Below, piece after piece: positions 35,890 to 44,394 of a stretch of DNA of 50,704 nt. Position 1 is the stretch's first letter, and each line of letters starts with the position of its first letter. The translations under genes were made by a program, and so were the position numbers. Source of the stretch: Pseudanabaena biceps PCC 7429 (GTDB taxonomy: Bacteria; Cyanobacteriota; Cyanobacteriia; Pseudanabaenales; Pseudanabaenaceae); contig NZ_ALWB01000003.1 of NCBI RefSeq assembly GCF_000332215.1, positions 1-50,704 on the forward strand, given 5' to 3'. The notes under the pieces are model-generated. The model searched no databases. It was not told the DNA's origin and was given only the letters and a program-made list of their open reading frames with translations.

Positions 35890-38292
35890 ATGATTGATAT
35901 CAAGACTAGAAAGAATATACTGAGGCAACTCGCCAAAGATGATGGAGATGTTATTCTGACTTCTCTAGAAAAAGAAGCTGGAAAGATAGAAAAGATTCTA
36001 AATGAAGTAACTGATTTCAAGACCATTGAAGACTATATTGATTTGCTTGATGCTTTCGCTTATCGCATCCCAGAAAAAGCATTTTCAATTCTTGATTGTC
36101 TATTACAAAGATTGGAGACTCTGCAAGTTACTCATGAACCATTTTCTATGATCTCTGAAGATATGGTCTCTCGCTTATATAGCAAAAGTAAACTTGTTAA
36201 TGCATGTCTCAATTGCTATCGACATATTTGTTACTTCGACATCAAGAAAATATTAATGATTTTTCTGAAGTACAGTAGTAATGAAGATACTAATATTAGA
36301 AGACAAGCTGTTGAAGGCATAAATGATATTGCTGGGTATAATTTAGAAGTTTATAAAGTGAGGGGCTTATATGATCATCGAGAAATAATTGATAGAATTG
36401 AATCTCTCCTAAATGAAGAGAAAGTAAAGTATTTCAACGGACTAATTGCTGTCTGCATCAATCTTCTTTCTCCTGAATTGAAATCTACAACTTTCAGCTA
36501 TCCAAACATTACATTTACTACTGCTAGTCATATAGCCAATGATATCCTTGCAGATATACGACAAAGAAGCATTATTTTCTTGGAAAATCTCTATAAACTT
36601 GTAGTAAATATAGAAGACAAAAAAGTTATTTTGGGTACTTTACAAAATGCTTGTAGAACTCCTCATAGAGCAAAATACGATAACGAGTTTTATCAAATCA
36701 TTCGGCAAAACACTGAGTATATTCTTGGAGTCTTAGAAAAGATTGTGGACACTGAAGAAGATTTACAACTTGTCCAAGTAATAGAAGAAGATGCATACTG
36801 GCTCTACCGTCATTTTCCTGACCAGACAGTCAGGAATGCGACATGCAAGGTAAAGGCAATCCTAGATACTAAATATGAATATCAGGTTTTTAAAGTACTT
36901 ATCGGTTTTCGAGGAGTTTTCAATTCTTGGTGTAATGAGGAGAATGATCCTAAGATAGGAGATATAGATGTAGAAAATGAATTCCAAAGTGAAAATCAGA
37001 ATAGAGAAAAACGGTTGCAAGAATTAATTAATGATGTTCATCCAGAAAATTATGAGCAATGGGAAAAACGTATCATAGCTTGGTCGCAAATCCAGTCTAA
37101 TGACATGGCTACTTTCCCTTATTTTAGTAGATTTCTTGAAAATATAGGTAAAAATTTGCCAGACTTTACTTTAAGCCTAATCAGAGAACATGACGAGCAT
37201 TTGGATAGGTTTATGGTTCCAATAATAATAGGTATTTTACAGTCAAATAAAAAAGACGAATTTCAAACATTTACAAAATCATGGCTTGCACAAGAAAAAC
37301 ACTTACAGGTGATGGCAAAAGTATGTGAATATGCAGATTACTTTGACCAAAATCTATTACTAGAAGTTACGGAGATTGCAATAAATTTGCAAGATCGAAG
37401 AACACTTTACGAATGCTTATCGGCATTATTTTGCAAGTTAGAACAATATACAAATACAGTTTTCAATACCCTGTTACAGAGAATTTTAAAGGTATTGACA
37501 GAGTGTCAAGATAGTCATTGGATTCAAAACTTCTGGTATCGCAATAATCTACAAACTATAATCCAGACAATGGAAGACAAGACAATTGATGATGTATTAA
37601 GCAATCTAACCTACTTAGATCGGATAGATTATGTGGGTGAATATATCTTAGCTGCAATTGCTGAATGTAATCCTACAAAAATTCTTGATTTCTTTGGCAA
37701 GCGTATCAAATCTATAAGCCAAGAAGAATACAAAAGAGATTATGAACCCGTACCATTCAGTTTTGATCAATTACGCTCTCCCCTAGCCAAAATTCATGAG
37801 CTAACAATTAGAATAATAAGGCAATGGTGCATCGATGATAGATCAAGATTATTTTGTCATTTATGTGGAAAATTAATCAGCAATATTTTCCCTGAGTTTG
37901 AAGAGAATCTCAAAAATGAGATCCTTAATCTGATACAAGAAGGAGGTGAAGAAGATTATCAGTTTATCCTAGAGATTCTCAAAAACTATCATGAGAACCA
38001 TAACATATATGATGTTATCACCGAACTTATAAAAAGATTACCAGAAGGTAGAAGAGAACTTAATGAAATCATGATGATTTTACAGAGTACTGGTGTTGTG
38101 ACTGGTGAGTATGGATTTGTTGAAGCCTATAAAAGGAAAAAAACAGAGATAGAACTTTGGCTTGAAAATGATGATTCTAAAATTAGAGCTTTTGCAGAAG
38201 ACTACATAGCAATGTTAGATCGTATGATTGACAGTGAAGAGATAATGGCAAAAGAAAGAATTATTTTAATGAAACATCAGCATAGGGAATAA
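35890..38292 (+). CDS. Large all-helical protein of unknown function, partner of the PIN gene
   Basis: 800 residues from ATG 35890; a TTG six bases earlier would overlap the upstream stop, and GAGGA at -14 supports the ATG. The sequence is almost entirely helical and Lys/Glu/Ile/Leu-rich, with HEAT/ARM-like pairs such as NIRRQAVEGINDIAGYNLEV and DFTLSLIREHDEHLDRFMVP. I see no Walker, nuclease or protease motif. The C-terminus carries YGFVEAYKRKKTEIELWLEN and IRAFAEDYIAMLDRMI, which resembles the end of large alpha-solenoid sensor proteins found next to defence nucleases. A scaffold or sensor role for the PIN nuclease is plausible but unproven. Confidence 0.6.
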   Translation: MIDIKTRKNILRQLAKDDGDVILTSLEKEAGKIEKILNEVTDFKTIEDYIDLLDAFAYRIPEKAFSILDCLLQRLETLQVTHEPFSMISEDMVSRLYSKSKLVNACLNCYRHICYFDIKKILMIFLKYSSNEDTNIRRQAVEGINDIAGYNLEVYKVRGLYDHREIIDRIESLLNEEKVKYFNGLIAVCINLLSPELKSTTFSYPNITFTTASHIANDILADIRQRSIIFLENLYKLVVNIEDKKVILGTLQNACRTPHRAKYDNEFYQIIRQNTEYILGVLEKIVDTEEDLQLVQVIEEDAYWLYRHFPDQTVRNATCKVKAILDTKYEYQVFKVLIGFRGVFNSWCNEENDPKIGDIDVENEFQSENQNREKRLQELINDVHPENYEQWEKRIIAWSQIQSNDMATFPYFSRFLENIGKNLPDFTLSLIREHDEHLDRFMVPIIIGILQSNKKDEFQTFTKSWLAQEKHLQVMAKVCEYADYFDQNLLLEVTEIAINLQDRRTLYECLSALFCKLEQYTNTVFNTLLQRILKVLTECQDSHWIQNFWYRNNLQTIIQTMEDKTIDDVLSNLTYLDRIDYVGEYILAAIAECNPTKILDFFGKRIKSISQEEYKRDYEPVPFSFDQLRSPLAKIHELTIRIIRQWCIDDRSRLFCHLCGKLISNIFPEFEENLKNEILNLIQEGGEEDYQFILEILKNYHENHNIYDVITELIKRLPEGRRELNEIMMILQSTGVVTGEYGFVEAYKRKKTEIELWLENDDSKIRAFAEDYIAMLDRMIDSEEIMAKERIILMKHQHRE

Positions 38293-38582
38293 AAGCTTTT
38301 GTTCTTTTTTAGATCAAATTTTGTTTTTTTAGATTGCTATTATTAATATCATTCATTACCTTATGCAAAATACTTATAGTTAAAGCTTATATTAATATCT
38401 CAAAATGTGGATTAGTAAATACATACATTCTTCAAGTACTAAGTAAAATGTGGGATTTAGTAAATGTTTTATCAATACTCTTGAAGCAATCAATGTATTC
38501 ACAAACCTAATAAATAAACTCATCATCTATTGCTATATATAAATGGTAAAGCGATCGCTACACTTATCCGTCCTTATGGCAT
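38293..38582. other. 290-bp spacer, no gene seen
   Basis: AT-rich. It contains a diverged direct repeat of AAAATGTGGATTAGTAAAT (38403) and AAAATGTGGGATTTAGTAAA (38445) but no open frame or strong hairpin. One HIP1 site precedes the recD2 start. Confidence 0.5.
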
Positions 38583-40787
38583 ATGCCTGACAACATCGAC
38601 TACCTCCAAGGCATCATCGAACGCCTCACCTTTCACTCCGAAGAGACAGGCTATACCGTAGCGCGGCTAAAAGTACCCAAAGCTCAAGACCTAATCACCG
38701 TAGTCGGTAACTTTGCCAATATCCAAGCAGGACAGACCCTTGCCCTAGAAGGCACATGGCGATCGCATCCTAAGTTTGGTGACCAGTTCCAAGTCACTCA
38801 ATACCGTGAAACTAAACCCGCCACAATTACAGGAATTGAAAAATATCTGGGCAGTGGACTGATTAAAGGCGTGGGACCAGTCACCGCTAAACGCATCGTC
38901 ACTCATTTTGGCTTAGATACCCTTGACATCATTGAAAATGAGATTGATCGTCTGATAGAAGTTCCTGGCATTGCCAAGAAACGGGTGAAGATGATTAAAA
39001 CTGCTTGGGAAACCCAAAAGGCGATTAAGGAGGTCATGGTATTCCTGCAAGGACATGGAGTATCCACCACCTATGCAGTCAAGATTTTTAAGCACTATGG
39101 TAATGATTCCATTCAGACTGTTACCGAAAATCCTTATCAACTGGCTACGGATATCTATGGCATTGGTTTCTTTACTGCCGATCAGATCGCTCGGAATATT
39201 GGTATTGAAGTTAGTTCAGAGTTTCGCAGCATAGCGGGTATCTTTCACTGTTTAGGGGAAGCTGCTGAAGATGGGCATTGCTATTTACCGCGCCCTGAAC
39301 TAGAAGAGAAAGCCATCAAACTACTTGCCCTCGAAGATTATCAACCAGATCCTGAAACCATTTCTAAAATTGTTCTCCATCTCTCCGTTAACGATCGCTT
39401 AGTGATGCAGGGATTAGAAGGAGAGTTCATCTGCTATAAACCTACTTACTTCCACACGGAACAAAATCTTGCCGAACGGGTTTATCAATTATTGCAACGC
39501 AAACATCATCCAGATCCTGAAAGAGTCAATGCTTGGATCGATCGCTACACCACCCAAAGAAATATCCAACTCTCTCCCAAACAACGGGAAGCCGTGGAGA
39601 TGGCGGCAACTTCGTCAGTGTTAATTCTCACAGGTGGACCAGGGACAGGTAAAACTACTACCACCCGCACGATTGTCGCACTCTGGAAAGCGATGGGTAA
39701 GGAAATTGCTCTTGCTTCGCCGACAGGTCGAGCGGCTCAAAGATTACAGGAAGTCACGGGCTGTGAAGCTAAGACAATTCACCGTTTTCTAGAGTTTGAT
39801 CCGAAATCAATGGGCTTTAAGCGTAATCAGGAATATCCTCTGACGGCTCAGGCGATCGGTATTGATGAAGCATCGATGCTGGATCTGTTTCTGGCCTTTT
39901 CTCTGGTGAAGGCGATTCCCTTGGGCGCTCAGCTACTCCTTGTCGGCGATACCGATCAACTTCCCAGTGTGGGTGCGGGCAATGTTCTCCAAGATTTGAT
40001 TGATTCTCAGCAAGTCCCTGTAATCACGCTCACTGAGGTGTTTCGTCAGGCTCAGGCAAGTCAAATCATCCAGAATGCTCACCGTATCAATACGGGTAAG
40101 TTTCCGCAGATGGAAAAAGTCTCTAACCAGCCCCAATCCGATTGCCTATGGCTGGAAATGCCCAATGCTGAAGCGGGTCAACAAGGTATTTGCGACATCA
40201 TTACCGACTTGTTACCGAGTCTGGGCTTTGACCCTCAGCAAGATATGCAGGTTCTCTGTCCGATGACTAGAGGTGATGTCGGTACGCGCAATCTCAATGC
40301 TGTCCTTCAACAGCTACTCAATCCTCCAGAGGCAATTAAGCCTGAAATCAAGTATGGGAATACGATCTTTCGTCTTGGCGATCGCATTATGCAGCAGGTG
40401 AATGACTATAACCGTGAGGTTTTTAATGGGGATATTGGTTCGATTACGGGTGTCGATTTGGAGGAGCGGGAAGTCACGGTTGTATTTGGCGATCGGCAAG
40501 TGACCTATGATTATGCCGATCTTAATGAGATTGCTCTGGCTAGAGCGACGACAATCCATAAGGCACAGGGCAGCGAATATCCTGTGGTAATCATGCCTCT
40601 GTTCATGCAGCATTTTCTGATGCTTTCTCGCAATCTTTTCTACACTGGGCTAACTCGTGCGCGAAAGCTTGCCATTATTGTCGGGGAGTCGAAGGCGATC
40701 GGGATGGCGGTCAAACAAGTTAGCGATCGGCATAGATATACTTATCTTGCGAAACGTTTAGCAAAGTTTGCCGCTCCTCAATCTTAA
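38583..40787 (+). CDS. recD2: RecD2-type ATP-dependent 5'-3' DNA helicase
   Basis: 734 residues, the length of stand-alone RecD2 proteins. The N-terminal OB/HhH region (IDYLQGIIERLTFHSEETGY, TITGIEKYLGSGLIKGVGPV, DRLIEVPGIAKKRVKMI) is what separates RecD2 from RecD of RecBCD. The SF1B motor follows: SPKQREAVEMAA (Q), LILTGGPGTGKTTTTRTIVA (Walker A, about residue 350), ASPTGRAAQRLQEVTG (Ia), GIDEASMLD (II), LLLVGDTDQLPSVGAGNVLQ (III), and RATTIHKAQGSEYPVVIMPL with LFYTGLTRARKLAIIV (V/VI). It acts in DNA repair and replication-fork maintenance. It is a housekeeping-type gene. Confidence 0.95.
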   Translation: MPDNIDYLQGIIERLTFHSEETGYTVARLKVPKAQDLITVVGNFANIQAGQTLALEGTWRSHPKFGDQFQVTQYRETKPATITGIEKYLGSGLIKGVGPVTAKRIVTHFGLDTLDIIENEIDRLIEVPGIAKKRVKMIKTAWETQKAIKEVMVFLQGHGVSTTYAVKIFKHYGNDSIQTVTENPYQLATDIYGIGFFTADQIARNIGIEVSSEFRSIAGIFHCLGEAAEDGHCYLPRPELEEKAIKLLALEDYQPDPETISKIVLHLSVNDRLVMQGLEGEFICYKPTYFHTEQNLAERVYQLLQRKHHPDPERVNAWIDRYTTQRNIQLSPKQREAVEMAATSSVLILTGGPGTGKTTTTRTIVALWKAMGKEIALASPTGRAAQRLQEVTGCEAKTIHRFLEFDPKSMGFKRNQEYPLTAQAIGIDEASMLDLFLAFSLVKAIPLGAQLLLVGDTDQLPSVGAGNVLQDLIDSQQVPVITLTEVFRQAQASQIIQNAHRINTGKFPQMEKVSNQPQSDCLWLEMPNAEAGQQGICDIITDLLPSLGFDPQQDMQVLCPMTRGDVGTRNLNAVLQQLLNPPEAIKPEIKYGNTIFRLGDRIMQQVNDYNREVFNGDIGSITGVDLEEREVTVVFGDRQVTYDYADLNEIALARATTIHKAQGSEYPVVIMPLFMQHFLMLSRNLFYTGLTRARKLAIIVGESKAIGMAVKQVSDRHRYTYLAKRLAKFAAPQS

Positions 40788-40880
40788 GTGATGACTCTAA
40801 GGAGTTTTTCAGACTTGTGGAACACAAAACTTTGCGCTAACCGTCTTACACTATTGGTAAACCTAGCTAGAACTGATTTT

Positions 40881-41342
40881 ATGTCATCCAATAGTTCGAC
40901 TATGCTATCTACGATCGCGAATGGAGCTTTACGAAGAGTACATCACATTGCTTTGAATGTGCGGGATATGCAAGTCTCTTGTGATTTTTATGGAAGCATT
41001 TTGGGACTGCATCAACTCATTGGTGATGAGGTTCCCAGTACTCTAATCGATTTAGTAGCAGCAGGTAAAGTCGCCAATTTTAGAACCCCCGATGGCACAG
41101 TTCTCGATTTGTTTTGGGAACCAGAACTTACACCGCCCGATCCTGATCCACAACGACAATTTACTCGTGCTAATCATCTAGCCTTTGATATTGCTCCTGA
41201 ATTGTTTGAGCAAGCGGTGTCAGTATTGCGATCGCATCAAGTCCAAATTGAGGGTGAGCCTGTTACTCGTCCTACTGGCAGAGGTGTTTATTTTTATGAC
41301 CCCGATGGATTTCTAATTGAAATACGCTGCGATCCTAGTTGA
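40881..41342 (+). CDS. VOC superfamily (glyoxalase/dioxygenase-like) protein
   Basis: 153 residues from ATG 40881; the open frame reaches back to a GTG at 40788 next to the recD2 stop, but that extension lacks family resemblance. The paired beta-alpha-beta-beta-beta units begin RRVHHIALNVRDMQVSCDFY (with metal-ligand His) and FTRANHLAFDIAPELFEQAV. The first unit ends FRTPDGTVLDLFW and the second VYFYDPDGFLIEIR (Glu ligand). The 2-His-1-Glu metal arrangement is intact. The substrate is unknown. Its TGA stop codon forms part of the left inverted repeat of the small element at 41339-41438. Confidence 0.85.
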   Translation: MSSNSSTMLSTIANGALRRVHHIALNVRDMQVSCDFYGSILGLHQLIGDEVPSTLIDLVAAGKVANFRTPDGTVLDLFWEPELTPPDPDPQRQFTRANHLAFDIAPELFEQAVSVLRSHQVQIEGEPVTRPTGRGVYFYDPDGFLIEIRCDPS

Positions 41343-41438
41343 CGCAAAACTTACAGTAGTTCAGCATACTTCAAAAGCTTATGCTGAATGCTTCTAGGTC
41401 AGCATAAGCTTTTGATACTTAAGTGAGTTTTGTGTCAA
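41339..41438. repeat. MITE-like element family C, 100 bp
   Basis: The ends TTGACGCAAAAC and, reversed, TTGACACAAAAC (11 of 12) bound a perfect 17-bp inner palindrome (41371-41387 with 41399-41415, TCAAAAGCTTATGCTGA). The left end overlaps the stop codon of the VOC gene. The right end lies within the degenerate leftward frame described next. Confidence 0.75.
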
Positions 41439-41587
41439 TAAATTTTTGCCAAGTCTCGTTGGGTTGCCAGATTTTATGTAAATCCGCGATCGCTTGTCCA
41501 TGATCGCAATTGAGATGCAAGCGACGATAGAGATAGACCAAAGGCAGAAACGCGCATATTCTTAGCACAATGGACAAAGATTTTTTG
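41419..41587 (-). pseudogene. Unrecognised coding remnant
   Basis: The leftward frame reads IKKSLSIVLRICAFLPLVYL, then YRRLHLNCDHGQAIADLHKI and WQPNETWQKFIDTKLT, and stops at 41419. The amino-acid texture is that of a real protein (helical RRLHLNCDHGQAIADLH; WQPNETW), but no start is credible. The last residues are read from the inverted repeat of the family C element. It is probably the tail of a gene truncated by that element and by whatever joined the plasmid backbone here. I do not recognise the family. Confidence 0.4.
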
Positions 41588-41588
41588 A

Positions 41589-41696
41589 TTATTTCAAATC
41601 TAAATCAGCAACACCTAGTTTTCTGATTGTAGCAAGGGCGATCGCTATTTTGTACCGTGCATTGGCAAGATGCAAAACTGTCTCATGGTAGCTCAT
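41589..41696 (-). CDS. 35-residue small ORF coupled to the relaxase gene
   Basis: Starting at ATG 41696 and ending at TAA 41589, it encodes MSYHETVLHLANARYKIAIA followed by LATIRKLGVADLDLK. Its ATG overlaps the relaxase stop codon by four bases (ATGA on the minus strand), the signature of translational coupling. A single amphipathic helix is predicted by eye. It could be a genuine small protein of the mobilization operon or the start of a gene that once continued into the remnant downstream (41419-41587). No family is recognised. Confidence 0.5.
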   Translation of the reverse strand: MSYHETVLHLANARYKIAIALATIRKLGVADLDLK

Positions 41697-43204
41697 ACAG
41701 TTTTGGCTTGTGAGTCAATATTTTGTTGCTGTGCTTGAGATCGATGCTGCCAAGCCTGCTCAAATTGTTGGATATCAAATTCGCTTAAATTGGCAAACCC
41801 AATTTCCTGCCCCTTAACCTGCAAGATGATCTGGTGATCGCCTCGTAATCTCTCAACTGTCAAAGCATCTCCACTTCGTTGAATACTGTAAGAATTCTTG
41901 CCCGTTTCTCCAAAACTGTCAGCCCCTAGATCATTGAGGAGTTGATGGCAGATTGCTGCAACCATCTGAGCGCGATCAATTTTGCCCTGCTCTAGGTTAA
42001 TGGGGATTTCTGATTTAGTAATATTTTCAGATAGATTTGGTTTGGGTACTTTAAGCGATCGCTGTTTTTCTAACTCAACCACAAGCTCATTTAGAAAACT
42101 ATCTGATAGACCATTGAGATTCTCCATAGGCTGACTTACCGCATTTCGGTCAGCACTTTGCATCTCTAAAATAATCGAGCGATCGCGTGCTGGTTCGTAA
42201 CTGACCTGCAAATACTTCTGAAGCCCTCCCCAACTAAACTCTTTGCCTAGCTCATTACCTTGAATGCTGTTACTTCCCAAACTGTAGGAAATACCTTTAA
42301 TCTTTTTGGTGCGGGTATATTTGACATGAGCATCTACGCCTGAATGTTTTAATTGCTCAATCAACTGGGGCATAGTGATATCTGCTTTTACTTGCTCTCT
42401 AATGATTTGTGATATGTGAGATGCCATAGAGGAAATATTAGGGTGTATCCTCTGCTCAGAGACACTTTCTATCCGCTTCAAGATACGCGGTAAGGAATAA
42501 GCCTTGCCCACACTGGAGCCTGCCATGCTCACTCCATCAAATTTGTAAGCAATCCCTTTCGGGTTTCCCTTGCGATCGCGGTCAACCCTGACTTCAATCC
42601 CTTCAAGATTTAGCTGTTCGATAAAATCTGGTAGTGAATTATTGTTTCCCAAAGTTGCATCTATTTTGTCCGCAAGTTGACGCTTCACAGTAACTTTGCC
42701 TGTTTCTAATTCCTTATCAATCTGACTTTTGGTTTGCTCTTGGCGATCGCTCTCCCAACTTGAGGGTACAGCCGCTAGTCCAAAGTCCTGCTCCAATTTG
42801 CGGATTACATCTTGGCTGCGCGTCCAATCCCAACTGTCAGAAACCACTGAGCCATCCATCCGCACCCGACTGGTCACGAGATGTATGTGTTCATGATTTT
42901 CTTTGTCAGTATGCTTTACAGCCACATATTGATTATTGGTAAATCCCATTTCTTTGAGATATTGGGCGATCGCTGTCTGCCAAGAAGCATTGCTAAGATG
43001 CTCTTCAGGACGAAGGCTAAGTGCTACGTGACAAACTACTTGATTCAGCTTTGGACGCAGTTGTCGAGATATTGCAAATTCATTTGCTAGACTACGTGGA
43101 CTGTCACCATCCATATTCGTATCAATTATTTCTGCCCCAGTTCTGCCCAGTACATAGTATAGACATCCTCGGAAGCCACTTCCTTTGCTAATTTTCCCAA
43201 TCAT
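41693..43204 (-). CDS. Mobilization relaxase (MOBP-like, Relaxase/VirD2 domain)
   Basis: 503 residues. The relaxase domain occupies the first 160: MIGKISKGSGFRGCLYYVLG with candidate nicking Tyr16/Tyr17, NQVVCHVALSLRPEEHLS (motif II region), and the metal-binding motif III with His104, His106 and His108 (ENHEHIHLVTSRVRMDGSVV). The rest is helical and holds two similar internal segments (LEGIEVRVDRDRKGNPKGIA; HSGVDAHVKYTRTKKIKGIS), each followed by a SMAGSSVGKAYS/SIQGNELGKEFS tail, as in TraI-like accessory repeats. It nicks oriT and pilots the strand during transfer. It overlaps the mobC-like gene by 17 bases, together forming the leftward mobilization operon. Confidence 0.88.
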   Translation of the reverse strand: MIGKISKGSGFRGCLYYVLGRTGAEIIDTNMDGDSPRSLANEFAISRQLRPKLNQVVCHVALSLRPEEHLSNASWQTAIAQYLKEMGFTNNQYVAVKHTDKENHEHIHLVTSRVRMDGSVVSDSWDWTRSQDVIRKLEQDFGLAAVPSSWESDRQEQTKSQIDKELETGKVTVKRQLADKIDATLGNNNSLPDFIEQLNLEGIEVRVDRDRKGNPKGIAYKFDGVSMAGSSVGKAYSLPRILKRIESVSEQRIHPNISSMASHISQIIREQVKADITMPQLIEQLKHSGVDAHVKYTRTKKIKGISYSLGSNSIQGNELGKEFSWGGLQKYLQVSYEPARDRSIILEMQSADRNAVSQPMENLNGLSDSFLNELVVELEKQRSLKVPKPNLSENITKSEIPINLEQGKIDRAQMVAAICHQLLNDLGADSFGETGKNSYSIQRSGDALTVERLRGDHQIILQVKGQEIGFANLSEFDIQQFEQAWQHRSQAQQQNIDSQAKTV

Positions 43205-43604
43205 CCTCTTTTTCTGCTTTATAGGTTAAACCTGCTATCTCGATAATTTGAGACCTCACACCAAATATCAAACCAATAGCTTGATTGATACGATTAGATA
43301 AATCAGTTAGTTCATCAAGTTGGGGTTGCATTGGACTCCCCATCAATAAACTTAGATTTGCATCATGGGCTAACTGGTTAATGTTTGTCCCAATTTTATT
43401 CAACTCAAATTTAAGTTCCCCAAGCAGGTGATATGTGTCCCAATCAACTTTGGGCTGTTGAACTGGTAGTGTCTGTGGATCGTAATTATCAGTTGCAAAT
43501 CGAACAAATTCACTTGGCTTGACCTTCAGTTTACTTGCCTTCTTGTCTAATGAAGCTTTCGCATCTTCAGTCATTCGCACTGTCAGCTTAACGGATAAAG
43601 TCAT
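43188..43604 (-). CDS. MobC/TraJ-like relaxosome accessory protein
   Basis: 138 residues. The ribbon-helix-helix-like N-terminus (LSVKLTVRMTEDAKASLDKK, ASKLKVKPSEFVRFAT) binds DNA. The C-terminal part has GELKFELNKIGTNINQLAHD, the most conserved segment of the MobC family (consensus GNNLNQxA). It melts oriT and positions the relaxase. Its gene is first in the leftward mobilization operon, next to the 790-bp spacer with the oriT-like hairpin. Confidence 0.85.
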   Translation of the reverse strand: MTLSVKLTVRMTEDAKASLDKKASKLKVKPSEFVRFATDNYDPQTLPVQQPKVDWDTYHLLGELKFELNKIGTNINQLAHDANLSLLMGSPMQPQLDELTDLSNRINQAIGLIFGVRSQIIEIAGLTYKAEKEDDWEN

Positions 43605-43803
43605 TGCTATTACTCCTAAAGTTTATCCTGCTTAATTGTTGTCGAAAATAGATACAAATCACAAACAAACTGATAAGCCGCAGCTATCAGTTACTCTTAC
43701 AGTTAATCTTTTCCTACACACTCTTAAATTTTAAAGGATTAATTCTGGATTTAGTTTGTTTTTTTGAATTTCTTTGCTTTTTATCATTTGGCTTGGGGGG
43801 ATT

Positions 43804-43826
43804 CCAAAGGGGGTACTCCCCTTTGG
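43804..43826. other. oriT-like hairpin
   Basis: CCAAAGGGG and CCCCTTTGG form perfect 9-bp arms around GTACT, next to a GGGGGG run. GC-rich inverted repeats of this kind flank nic sites of MOBP plasmids. It lies about 200 bp before the MobC-like gene. The nick position cannot be assigned by eye. Confidence 0.5.
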
Positions 43827-43957
43827 CAAGCGTAATGTTGCCGTCGAACAAAAATCAAGCGATAGCGCGATTTCTTGTCCGACAAGCAACATAGCTTGCT
43901 ACACGCGACGCATACCCATCAAACGACGCAAAATCGTTGTAGCTGCGTCATCGATCC

Positions 43958-44073
43958 GTACAACTTTGGAATCATTTTAGTACAACTTTGGAATCATTTT
44001 GGAACGATAAAAGGTACAGTTTTGGTAAACAAACCGTACAGAATTGTCACTCAATTGGCATAGAATTGTCACT
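43958..44073. repeat. Iteron-like direct repeats in the mobilization spacer
   Basis: GTACAACTTTGGAATCATTT plus T is repeated exactly at 43958-43978 and 43980-44000 (22-bp period). A related GTACAGTTTTGGTAAAC follows at 44014. GAATTGTCACT is present at 44041-44051 and 44063-44073, also 22 bp apart. Regular two-turn spacing suggests protein-binding sites on one DNA face. Confidence 0.75.
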
Positions 44074-44394
44074 TAAAAAATAATACTTAAGACATAGAAG
44101 TTATGGTCTGAGTATAAAAATAATCTAAGACAAGAATTGACTTAATACTTTCTTAGCAAACTAAACTCTGAGATGCTAGACATTGACAGGAATTACGCGG
44201 TCGTTAACAAATTGTAAAAATATCATCAAGCAAAGCAACCTAATATTCTTTCGCAATGGTTATGATTGAAAAAAGCAATAAACTGGGAGGTATTAAAACC
44301 AATATAGAAATTAATCTGGGTCAAAGATTTCCATGTCGAGGGATTTTTTGACAACAGTTTAGGAATTTACATCCACTAAACAACAGCTAAAAAA

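Larger units (their letters stand above)
43605..44394. other. 790-bp divergent spacer of the mobilization region, probable oriT
   Basis: No gene is seen. From left to right it holds the leftward mobilization promoter, a perfect hairpin (43804-43826), a GC-richer stretch with few open frames, two 22-bp tandem repeats (43958-44000), a TACAGTTTTGGTA element (44015-44027), two copies of GAATTGTCACT (44041 and 44063) and about 300 bp of AT-rich DNA before the rightward operon. Position and content are those of an origin of transfer with regulatory sites. Confidence 0.65.

Noticed and set aside
40788-40880. N-terminal extension of the VOC protein from a GTG next to the recD2 stop
   Set aside because: No family resemblance before the ATG at 40881, and the VOC fold begins about 14 residues after that ATG.
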